This document shows positions 1 to 5,098 of a stretch of DNA of 6,240 nucleotides, piece by piece. The notes beneath the pieces are model-generated. The model searched no databases and was not told the DNA's origin. It saw only the letters and a list, made by a program, of their open reading frames with translations. Position 1 is the first letter of the stretch; each line of letters begins with the position of its first letter. Source of the stretch: a bacterium (GTDB lineage Bacteria; Vulcanimicrobiota; Xenobia; Xenobiales; Xenobiaceae); the NCBI GenBank assembly GCA_017444045.1, contig JAFSXO010000057.1, positions 1-6,240 on the forward strand, read 5' to 3'. Made by a program: the position numbers and the translations under genes.

Positions 1-12
1 ATTTGGTGTTAA

Positions 13-40
13 TAAATTTGTAACAATTTGTCCGTATAAT
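13..40 (+). promoter_or_regulatory. Possible sigma-28-like promoter upstream of the FliK-like gene
   Basis: TAAA at 13-16 is followed 14 bases later by TCCGTATA (31-38), which keeps the CCG of the GCCGATAA sigma-28 -10 element but not the rest. A perfect sigma-70 -10 hexamer TATAAT lies at 35-40, but no TTGACA-like hexamer sits 16-18 bases before it. The site is about 50 bases before the start codon at 90, a reasonable promoter distance. The assignment is an inference from a partial match, and either sigma class could be right. Confidence 0.3.
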
Positions 41-89
41 CAGCACAAAGATATTAGTTGTATTAGCTGTAGTGGGAGGGGGTGAAGTT

Positions 90-1379
90 ATGCAGATGCT
101 TAGCTCGCAGTTTAGCGTCCCGAAAATGACAGCAAACGCGGTCGCAGCTCGCCCTGCTTCTTTGAACGCTTCACCTCAGCTGTTAAATCAGCAACCTGCT
201 GCTCGCATGGCTCTGCCCTTTGCGCCTACGGCGCAGCCAGCGGCTATGGCCCAAAACCGCGCAACGGCTTTTCTTCCTACGGCTACGGCAGCTACATCTG
301 GTACCGCGGCACCGTTTACCGCGATGAGCGGGCAGAATGTCAGCGAAGCGCTGTCCAATCTGCGTCTTCCGCTGACAGAGGGCAATGTGTCCTTGGCTAC
401 GTCGATGGTTGAAAACGGCATATCGCTAAGCAAGGAAAATATTGGCACCCTTAAGAGCGCGTTAGCGCAGCTGCCTCCCGACAGCTCTGGCGCTGGGGTG
501 TCGTCGGCCAAGGTCGGAGCGGCTTGGTTCCTAACGCAGAATCAGCTGCCCGTCACGGGGCAGAACGTTGCTTTGCTCAGCAATTTTATTGCCAACCATC
601 CGCAGCTGGGACAGCAGCTGTTCCAGGTTAGAAAATCGCTCTCTCAGAGCGGTGGCGAGGTGCGCGGAGTTCAGGCGGGCAAGTCTGAGGCTATGTCGCA
701 GCTGGCTGGGATGATCAGCGAGCTGGTTCTGGACTCTCCGCAAAAGCGCGGACAGACCCAAGGGCGAGGCCGTATGATGAATATGGCTAAGCAATTGGGT
801 ATCGGCACTAACCTGGCGCTGATCGGCACTGGCGAGCAGGACTGGGATCTGCTGGCTCTGATGCGTTCCCTGCGGGGCGAATTGGCCGAGGCAGGAAGCG
901 AGTCCAGCGAACTGGCCGCCTTTCTGAAGGATGCCGAGAACAATATAGGCGCTTTGCGCCTGCTGAATGGCGGGCATCCCGACAGCGAGATCGCGTTCTA
1001 CTACATGCAGATACCTCTGCGGCGTGAGCGTGATGATCACGCTGAGATCTGGATCCGCTATCGCTTGCGCGAGGACGGACGCCGGGTTGTCGACAGCAGG
1101 GACACTCATTTGGATTTTTGCATCTTTACCGAGCGCTTGGGAGAGATACGCTGCTCTGCTGAGCTGGCAGACGGACGGGTATATGTGGATCTGTCTTCGG
1201 CCAGCGAAGATGTTTGCAGCTTTATAAACTCCAATTTAGTAGTCCTGAGGGAACGTCTGCGGGCGTTAGACTGGCAGATAGGCCATACTAAGGTGTCGTT
1301 AAGCTGCGGAGCCGATGTCCCGGAAATGATAGCCTGCCAGGAGCTTAATACTTTGGAGGCGCTAGATGTGCAAGCCTGA
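90..1379 (+). CDS. FliK-like flagellar hook-length control family protein
   Basis: Start chosen at ATG 90 because the ribosome site AGGGGGTGA (77-85) lies just upstream; the in-frame GTG at 72 would put that site inside the gene. The protein is 429 residues. Residues about 10-80 are rich in Ala, Pro, Gln and Thr and look disordered, like FliK N-termini. Three short repeats of the form L-P-[LV]-T-x-x-N-V or I-S-L-S-x-x-N-I follow at about 92-170. The C-terminal part (about 295-405) resembles the Flg_hook domain: a Y-x-Q-I-P-L strand, then strands around H-L-D-F, an E-R-L-G-E-I turn, and a final helix rich in Leu and Arg. FliK proteins are secreted rulers that tell FlhB to switch export from hook to filament. 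The family call is by pattern and gene order: the next gene is an FlhB C-domain homologue. It may be a YlqG-like relative rather than the true FliK, since no hook genes are in view. Confidence 0.65.
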   Translation: MQMLSSQFSVPKMTANAVAARPASLNASPQLLNQQPAARMALPFAPTAQPAAMAQNRATAFLPTATAATSGTAAPFTAMSGQNVSEALSNLRLPLTEGNVSLATSMVENGISLSKENIGTLKSALAQLPPDSSGAGVSSAKVGAAWFLTQNQLPVTGQNVALLSNFIANHPQLGQQLFQVRKSLSQSGGEVRGVQAGKSEAMSQLAGMISELVLDSPQKRGQTQGRGRMMNMAKQLGIGTNLALIGTGEQDWDLLALMRSLRGELAEAGSESSELAAFLKDAENNIGALRLLNGGHPDSEIAFYYMQIPLRRERDDHAEIWIRYRLREDGRRVVDSRDTHLDFCIFTERLGEIRCSAELADGRVYVDLSSASEDVCSFINSNLVVLRERLRALDWQIGHTKVSLSCGADVPEMIACQELNTLEALDVQA

Positions 1380-1701
1380 CACTCCTTCGGTTGCGGTTGT
1401 TGTCGCTGAAACCGATGCAGGCACCAAGCCGGTTGCTTCTTATCTGGGAGCACAGGCTGACAGGGTGCGGGAGCAGGCCGAGGCACAGGGGATCGCGGTA
1501 AGCAGTGACCCTCATAAGGTAAGGGAATTACTGGGGGCGCAGGGCGAAGAGGCCTGCATTCCCGTGGAAATATATGATTTTATGAGTGCGGTGATAGATT
1601 TCGTCCAGGATCTCGATGAGGCGGCAGCCTCGGCGGGAATTTTGGGAAATCCCCACGACACAGAGCCGTCAGACGACGGTTTGGGTGACATGGAGCCGTA
1701 A
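1366..1701 (+). CDS. Small FlhB C-terminal-domain homologue (FhlX/YlqH/EscU type)
   Basis: The protein has 111 residues. Residues about 8-85 match the soluble cytoplasmic domain of FlhB: a V-A-V-V-V strand, a helix with A-D-R-V-R-E-Q-A, the G-I-A-V strand, an R-E-L-L helix, then I-P-V-E-I-Y and a final helix ending D-F-V-Q-D-L. No membrane segments and no N-P-T-H self-cleavage site are seen, so it is not a full FlhB but the short stand-alone homologue found in many Bacillota and some other phyla. Such proteins can partly replace the FlhB C-domain in export switching; that is family knowledge. The tail from about residue 86 is acidic and poorly conserved. The start ATG 1366 has GGAGG at 1354-1358 inside the previous gene, and the two genes overlap by 14 bases in different frames, which suggests translational coupling. 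Confidence 0.8.
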   Translation: MCKPDTPSVAVVVAETDAGTKPVASYLGAQADRVREQAEAQGIAVSSDPHKVRELLGAQGEEACIPVEIYDFMSAVIDFVQDLDEAAASAGILGNPHDTEPSDDGLGDMEP

Positions 1702-1792
1702 GCAAAAAAAGAGCATTATTTTCATCCCTAAATCGATAACCCAAAAAGATCGGTTAAAGGGGTGGAGAAAAATATAACGAAAGTATAAATTC

Positions 1793-1820
1793 AGGCCGGT
1801 TTTGGTTTTATGTGCGGCCT
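1793..1820 (+). promoter_or_regulatory. Hairpin in the flgF leader
   Basis: AGGCCG at 1793-1798 is the exact reverse complement of CGGCCT at 1815-1820, with a 16-base T-rich loop. The 3' arm ends 8 bases before the flgF ribosome site (1829-1833). There is no T run after it, so it is not a normal terminator. It may affect translation initiation or mRNA stability, or be chance. I found no convincing sigma-70, sigma-54 or sigma-28 promoter in 1702-1840; A/T-rich hexamers TATAAC (1773-1778) and TATAAA (1784-1789) lack a -35 partner. Confidence 0.3.
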
Positions 1821-1840
1821 ATATAGCTGGAGGTGTTTCG

Positions 1841-2617
1841 ATGCTCGATGGTATGAAAATGGCTGCTCAGGGTATGATGACTCAGTCGGCCAAACAAGAC
1901 ATCATTACTAACAACTTAGCGAACGTGGGAACTGCTGGTTTCCGCAAAGAGAGCGCTACTATCACTTCCTTCACCCAGATCCTCAACCGCGAGGTTGGCG
2001 GTATGGACGGAATGACCCAGTCCTCTCATGAGATCTCTACCGCTCCCGGGATGGCTATCTCCGGCGGCTTGCAGACCAGCTCTGTCACTCACAGTGCTCA
2101 GGGTTCCCTGAAAGAGACCGGCAACCCCTTTGATATGGCTTTGGATGATAACGGTCGCGGCTTCTTCACCATCCAGGGCAAAGATGGAAGCATCCGTTTC
2201 ACCAGAGCAGGCAACTTCCACTTGGCCACCAACGGTCAATTGGTTACAGCCGATGGCTCGGCGGTTATGGGACATCGCGGTCCTATCAAACTGACCGGCG
2301 ATAATTTTGAAGTGTCCAACGATGGCGTTATCTCTTGCGATGGCAAGCCCGTTGACAGAGTATTAGTTTCAGTATTCGATGGCACCCAGCAGCTGAAGAG
2401 AACTGGTGACAACCAGTTCGCGGCCGAGGGTGGTGTGCGCGCAACCACTGATTTCCAGCTGAAGCAGGGTTATGTGGAGCAGGCTAACGTGAACGCGATT
2501 AGCGAGATGGTCGACATGATGATGGTTATGCGCAACTATGAAGCCAACCAGAAGGTTCTCCAGGCTCACGATCAGAGCTTGCAGAAGACTGTCAACGACC
2601 TTGGCAGAGTCAGATAA
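1841..2617 (+). CDS. flgF: Flagellar basal-body rod protein FlgF (FlhO-like)
   Basis: A subunit of the flagellar rod, exported by the type III apparatus and built into the axial structure between MS ring and hook. The N-terminus carries the rod/hook signature, with an N-N-L-A-N-V-G-T-A-G-F-R-K motif at about residues 24-36. The middle has N-P-F-D-M-A-L and G-F-F-T-I followed by the T-R-A-G-N-F turn. The C-terminus has the conserved helix with V-N-A-I-S-E-M-V and R-N-Y-E-A-N-Q-K. At 258 residues it fits the family. The start at ATG 1841 is set by GGAGG (1829-1833), 7 bases upstream; an in-frame TTG at 1802 has no such site. It precedes flgG by 87 bases. Because FlgF and FlgG are paralogues, this first copy is named FlgF by order and by its more divergent sequence; FlhO is the Bacillus name. 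Codon use is strongly biased (9 of 11 Phe codons are TTC). Confidence 0.88.
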   Translation: MLDGMKMAAQGMMTQSAKQDIITNNLANVGTAGFRKESATITSFTQILNREVGGMDGMTQSSHEISTAPGMAISGGLQTSSVTHSAQGSLKETGNPFDMALDDNGRGFFTIQGKDGSIRFTRAGNFHLATNGQLVTADGSAVMGHRGPIKLTGDNFEVSNDGVISCDGKPVDRVLVSVFDGTQQLKRTGDNQFAAEGGVRATTDFQLKQGYVEQANVNAISEMVDMMMVMRNYEANQKVLQAHDQSLQKTVNDLGRVR

Positions 2618-2654
2618 GCAGAATCGCTTACAGTTCGGCATGTGCTAAACTGAT

Positions 2655-2683
2655 TTAACGCTGAATTCAGCGCGTTATATAAT
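2655..2683 (+). promoter_or_regulatory. Possible sigma-70 promoter with palindrome before flgG
   Basis: TTAACG (2655-2660, 4 of 6 matches to TTGACA) and TATAAT (2678-2683, perfect) are 17 bases apart. The perfect 14-base palindrome CGCTGAATTCAGCG (2659-2672) overlaps the end of the -35 and the spacer, where a repressor site could lie. Against it, the predicted start of transcription (about 2690) falls inside the flgG ribosome site at 2688-2693, which would damage that site. As RNA, the palindrome could instead form a 5-bp hairpin with an AATT loop between flgF and flgG. Confidence 0.25.
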
Positions 2684-2704
2684 GAATAGGAGGAGATAAT
2701 CGCC

Positions 2705-3475
2705 ATGATGCGTTCTCTTTATACTGCGGCCTCCGGTATGATGGCTCAGCAGATGAATATGGATAACATTTCCAACAACCTGGACAACGTTCAGTCCACC
2801 GGTTTCAAAAAGTCCCGCATTGACTTCCAGGATTTGCTGTATGCGACTATGAAGGATCCCGGAACTGAAGCTACGGCTGGTACCCAGATCGGTATGGGTG
2901 TTCGCGCTTCCTCTACCGAGCGCCAGTTCTCTCAGGGCTCCCTGCAGAAGACCAACAACCCCTACGATGTGGCTATTCAGGGTGACGGCTTCTTCAAAGT
3001 GACCATGCCCGACGGCTCCAGCGCCTATACCCGCGATGGCTCCTTCAAATATGACGGTGCCAAGCAGCAGATAACCACCAGCGGCGGTTATCCGATCGGC
3101 GTCACCATTCCCAAAGATGTTACCAACATCGAAGTTCGTCCTAACGGCGAAATCTTTGGTGTGCGCATCGATGGCGATGGCTCTGCCGAGAAGATCGGTC
3201 AGATCAAACTGACCCGCTTCCTCAATCCCGCTGGCTTGCAGGCTATCGGCGGCAACCTGTACACCGAGACTCCCGTGGCCGGTGCCAAGACCGAGGCCGA
3301 GCCTGGAACCAACGGTATGGGCTGCTTAGCTCAGGGTCACCTGGAGAAATCCAACATCAACGTCGTCGAAGAGATGATCGCTATCGTTCAGGCTCAGAGA
3401 GCTTTTGAGATGAACCAGAAGGGCGTTCAGGCTGCTGACGAGATGATGAGCCTGACCAACCAGCTGCAGAGCTAG
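2705..3475 (+). CDS. flgG: Flagellar basal-body distal rod protein FlgG
   Basis: Main subunit of the distal rod that carries torque to the hook. Signs are the N-terminal M-M-R-S-L-Y-T-A-A-S-G-M, the rod motif N-N-L-D-N-V-Q-S-T-G-F-K-K at about 24-36, and a FlgG-type segment with G-T-Q-I-G-M-G-V. These are followed by N-N-P-Y-D-V-A-I-Q-G-D-G-F-F, and by the C-terminal helix with N-V-V-E-E-M-I and Q-R-A-F-E-M-N-Q-K. Length 256 is near the usual 260. The motif has Asp where most family members have Ala (N-N-L-A-N-V). AGGAGGAGA at 2688-2696 precedes tandem ATG codons at 2705 and 2708; either could start, the first is given. It sits between flgF and flgJ. No flgA, flgH or flgI follows, although they lie between flgG and flgJ in many proteobacteria. 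Codon use is highly biased (7 of 9 Phe codons TTC), as expected for an abundant structural protein. Confidence 0.95.
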   Translation: MMRSLYTAASGMMAQQMNMDNISNNLDNVQSTGFKKSRIDFQDLLYATMKDPGTEATAGTQIGMGVRASSTERQFSQGSLQKTNNPYDVAIQGDGFFKVTMPDGSSAYTRDGSFKYDGAKQQITTSGGYPIGVTIPKDVTNIEVRPNGEIFGVRIDGDGSAEKIGQIKLTRFLNPAGLQAIGGNLYTETPVAGAKTEAEPGTNGMGCLAQGHLEKSNINVVEEMIAIVQAQRAFEMNQKGVQAADEMMSLTNQLQS

Positions 3476-3485
3476 TTAGCTGTTA

Positions 3486-3520
3486 GCTTCGCTGCTGCGC
3501 TTCTGGCGTAACAGCGAAGC
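3486..3520 (+). repeat. Inverted repeat (hairpin) after flgG
   Basis: GCTTCGCTG at 3486-3494 and CAGCGAAGC at 3512-3520 form a perfect 9-bp stem with a 17-base loop, 10 bases after the flgG stop. No T run follows, so a simple intrinsic terminator is unlikely. It could protect the 3' end of the flgF-flgG message or reduce flow into flgJ. A shorter 4-bp hairpin (CGCC-TTA-GGCG, 3550-3560) lies between it and the flgJ ribosome site. Confidence 0.5.
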
Positions 3521-3583
3521 GATCCTAGCATCGCCGAGATGTGTAGGTTCGCCTTAGGCGGGCCGGAATACGAGGAGGACAAT

Positions 3584-3892
3584 ATGCAAATTCAGGGATT
3601 TACCCCGGAACCTTTAGCCCAGGCGGCAACTTCTTCTGCGCCTTCGCAAATGCAGGAAGAGGCCAAGCTGCAGGAGGCTTGCAAGGAATTTGAAACGTTG
3701 TTCCTCAACCAGATGTTTGCTCAGATGCGCAAATGCGCTGGTTCTGAGGGAGGCGGTCTGATGGGCGGCGGCCAGGGCGAAGAGATGTTCCAGAGCATGC
3801 TGGATCAGGAAAGAGCCAAGAGCTGGGCACAGGAAGGCGGTGTCGGTTTGGCCAACATTCTCTTCCAGCAGATGAAAGATCAGCAGCTGTGA
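3584..3892 (+). CDS. flgJ: Rod-binding protein, FlgJ N-terminal domain only
   Basis: A 102-residue protein that matches the rod-binding (scaffold) domain of FlgJ, thought to act as the rod cap in the periplasm or wall space. The core spans about residues 28-95. It has a helix E-A-C-K-E-F-E-T-L-F-L-N-Q-M-F-A-Q-M-R, a Gly-rich loop G-G-G-L-M-G-G-G-Q, a helix with M-F-Q-S-M-L-D-Q-E, and the G-V-G-L-A-N-I-L segment near the end. There is no C-terminal glucosaminidase domain, unlike the two-domain FlgJ of enteric bacteria, so the wall-cutting enzyme for rod passage must be coded elsewhere. Single-domain forms are common outside beta- and gamma-proteobacteria. Start ATG 3584 is fixed by AGGAGG at 3573-3578, 5 bases upstream; an upstream in-frame ATG at 3539 has no ribosome site. 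It is the last gene of the rod block. Confidence 0.9.
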   Translation: MQIQGFTPEPLAQAATSSAPSQMQEEAKLQEACKEFETLFLNQMFAQMRKCAGSEGGGLMGGGQGEEMFQSMLDQERAKSWAQEGGVGLANILFQQMKDQQL

Positions 3893-3992
3893 GTCTGTGC
3901 CTTCGGCATTTGACCGTTGCTTTTGGGTAATTATTTATGCTTAGCGGGCTTGAGAGTGAATAGCTTTCAGGTCCGCTTATGTCGTTTTAGGG

Positions 3993-4013
3993 AACAATGG
4001 TTTTTTCATTGTT
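3993..4013 (+). repeat. Inverted repeat before fliA
   Basis: AACAATG (3993-3999) and CATTGTT (4007-4013) form a perfect 7-bp stem. The loop is GTTTTTT, so the T run is inside the loop and not after the stem, which argues against a normal intrinsic terminator on this strand. The last base of the 3' arm (4013) is also the first base of the -35 box of the proposed fliA promoter. It may be an operator-like site or a weak end signal for the flgJ message. Confidence 0.4.
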
Positions 4014-4041
4014 TGTCAAATAATATTCAGCGCTGTAATAT
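4013..4041 (+). promoter_or_regulatory. Probable sigma-70 promoter for fliA
   Basis: TTGTCA (4013-4018, 5 of 6 consensus bases) and TAATAT (4036-4041, 4 of 6) are separated by exactly 17 bases, in the gap before fliA where a promoter is expected. Transcription would start near 4048 and give a leader of about 120 bases. That leader holds a perfect small hairpin, GTTAG-CATA-CTAAC (4124-4137). It also holds CCTC (4143-4146), which could pair with GAGG (4158-4161) in the fliA ribosome site. The function of these is inferred only. Confidence 0.5.
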
Positions 4042-4167
4042 GCTTTTGCTGCTTGCCGCTAACGTAAAAATCTTGTCAGCGTCTGAGCAGTGTCAATGTC
4101 GGTGATTTAGCGTCAGCTATCCTGTTAGCATACTAACTTACCCCTCCCGTCCTACAAGAGGCTGATT

Positions 4168-4968
4168 TTGGGCAAAAAAGACGACAGTGTAAACGCCTTA
4201 TGGGTCCGTTACAAGGAAACGCACGACCCAGAGCTGCGCTCGCTTTTAGTGGAGCGCTATTTGCCTTTGGTTAAAAATCAGGCCGAACAGATTAGGCATA
4301 AGCTGCGGGCTGGCAGTGACAGCGATGATTTAGTTGCCGACGGTATGTTTGGCCTGCTGCGGGCCATCGAAGCCTTTGATCTGAACCGCGGATTTAAATT
4401 TGAGACTTATGCTACAACTGTAGTGCGGGGAGCTATTTATAACGGACTGCGGCGCATGGACTGGCTGCCCGAGCGTACGCGTTATAAGGCTAGGGCGCTG
4501 CAGAAGGCTATAGATAAGATATCTTCCATCAATGGCCGTCAGCCTACGGAGGCTGAGCTGGCCAACGAGCTGCAGATAAGCGCTAATGAAGTATTTGAGC
4601 TCATCGCCAATTTAGGCTGCGTGTATCTTCTTTCTCTCGATCAGCCGTTGGTCTCCAGCGATGAGCAGGGCACTTCCGTTATGGAGGTGGTCGACAGCGG
4701 CGGTGACGATCCCAGCCGCGAGGTCGAGTTTATGGAGCAGCGAGAGCAGCTGCGCAATGCTATCGAATGCCTTAATGAGCGCGAGCAGTATCTTATTAAG
4801 ATGTATTATTTTGAAGGGGTTACCTTTGAAAAAATTGCTGGCGTTCTGGGAGTGTCCAAGCAGAGGGTCTCACAGATGCACAGCCGCGCCGTGCGCCAGC
4901 TGCGCGAGCATTTGGGCGATGTTGTGGTCGAGCCTGAAGCTATGCGCAGTTTTATGATCGAGGGCTAG
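4168..4968 (+). CDS. fliA: FliA/SigD/WhiG-family RNA polymerase sigma factor (sigma-28)
   Basis: A sigma factor of 266 residues, close to the family's usual 240-260. It would direct RNA polymerase to late flagellar promoters. Region 1.2/2 begins with L-W-V-R-Y-K at about 11 and Y-L-P-L-V-K at 31. D-D-L-V-A-D-G-M-F-G-L-L (53-64) is the core-binding part, and F-D-L-N-R-G and F-E-T-Y-A lead into region 2.4 with the family mark M-D-W-L-P (97-101). Region 3 covers about 108-150. Region 4 (about 202-250) has the helix-turn-helix T-F-E-K-I-A-G-V-L-G-V-S-K-Q-R-V-S-Q. Val85, Asn92 and Glu102 stand where E. coli FliA has Arg74, Asp81 and Arg91, which are tied to -10 recognition as I recall. The start is TTG 4168, chosen because AGAGG at 4157-4161 lies 6 bases upstream and no ATG occurs before residue 60. 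All 9 Phe codons are TTT, unlike flgF/flgG. No anti-sigma flgM is in view. Confidence 0.92.
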   Translation: MGKKDDSVNALWVRYKETHDPELRSLLVERYLPLVKNQAEQIRHKLRAGSDSDDLVADGMFGLLRAIEAFDLNRGFKFETYATTVVRGAIYNGLRRMDWLPERTRYKARALQKAIDKISSINGRQPTEAELANELQISANEVFELIANLGCVYLLSLDQPLVSSDEQGTSVMEVVDSGGDDPSREVEFMEQREQLRNAIECLNEREQYLIKMYYFEGVTFEKIAGVLGVSKQRVSQMHSRAVRQLREHLGDVVVEPEAMRSFMIEG

Positions 4969-4971
4969 AAA

Positions 4972-5022
4972 AGCAGGTTCGCCTGCTGTCCCGTTGAAAT
5001 ATTACTGTCGAATAATTTTCGA
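4972..5022 (+). repeat. Two small hairpins after fliA
   Basis: AGCAGG-TTCG-CCTGCT (4972-4987) is a perfect 6-bp stem with a TTCG loop, 3 bases after the fliA stop codon. TCGAA-TAATT-TTCGA (5008-5022) is a 5-bp stem with a T-rich 3' side. Neither has a clean T tail. They could stabilise the 3' end of the fliA message or work with the larger structure at 5028-5075 to limit read-through. Confidence 0.4.
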
Positions 5023-5027
5023 TTTCC

Positions 5028-5075
5028 TTGGGCTGGGATGATCGCTTAAGCGTGACCTGCCCAGTATTTTATTTT
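5028..5075 (+). terminator. Possible intrinsic terminator between fliA and the TPR gene
   Basis: An imperfect stem pairs TGGGC-T-GG (5029-5036) with CC-T-GCCCA (5056-5063), with a T-T mismatch. Inside it lies the perfect palindrome CGCTTAAGCG (5043-5052). The stem is followed by TATTTTATTTT (5065-5075). This has the parts of an intrinsic terminator, but the T tail is broken by A residues and the stem is not perfect. It lies 60 bases after the fliA stop and ends 8 bases before the AGGAG of the TPR gene, so it could also be a leader structure that controls that gene. I saw no good promoter between it and 5099. Confidence 0.4.
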
Positions 5076-5098
5076 AAGTTATTAGGAGCTTTGAGTGT

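Noticed and set aside
72..89. GTG 72 as the start of the FliK-like gene
   Set aside because: It would place the strong ribosome site (77-85) inside the coding region; ATG 90 fits that site.
531..1109. Reverse-strand open frame of 192 codons within the FliK-like gene
   Set aside because: It lies wholly opposite a well supported gene, has no recognisable family, and is what a long GC-balanced coding region gives by chance.
1802..1840. TTG 1802 as the start of flgF
   Set aside because: No ribosome site lies before it, the added residues do not match rod proteins, and GGAGG at 1829-1833 points to ATG 1841.
3539..3583. ATG 3539 as the start of flgJ
   Set aside because: The strong AGGAGG at 3573-3578 fits ATG 3584, and the extra 15 residues lack family likeness.
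3917..4105. Open frame of 62 codons between flgJ and fliA
   Set aside because: No good ribosome site, Cys- and Leu-rich product with no family likeness, and it covers the best promoter and hairpin of the gap.
4661..4957. Second open frame of 98 codons within fliA
   Set aside because: Shifted-frame shadow of region 4 of the sigma factor; no family likeness.
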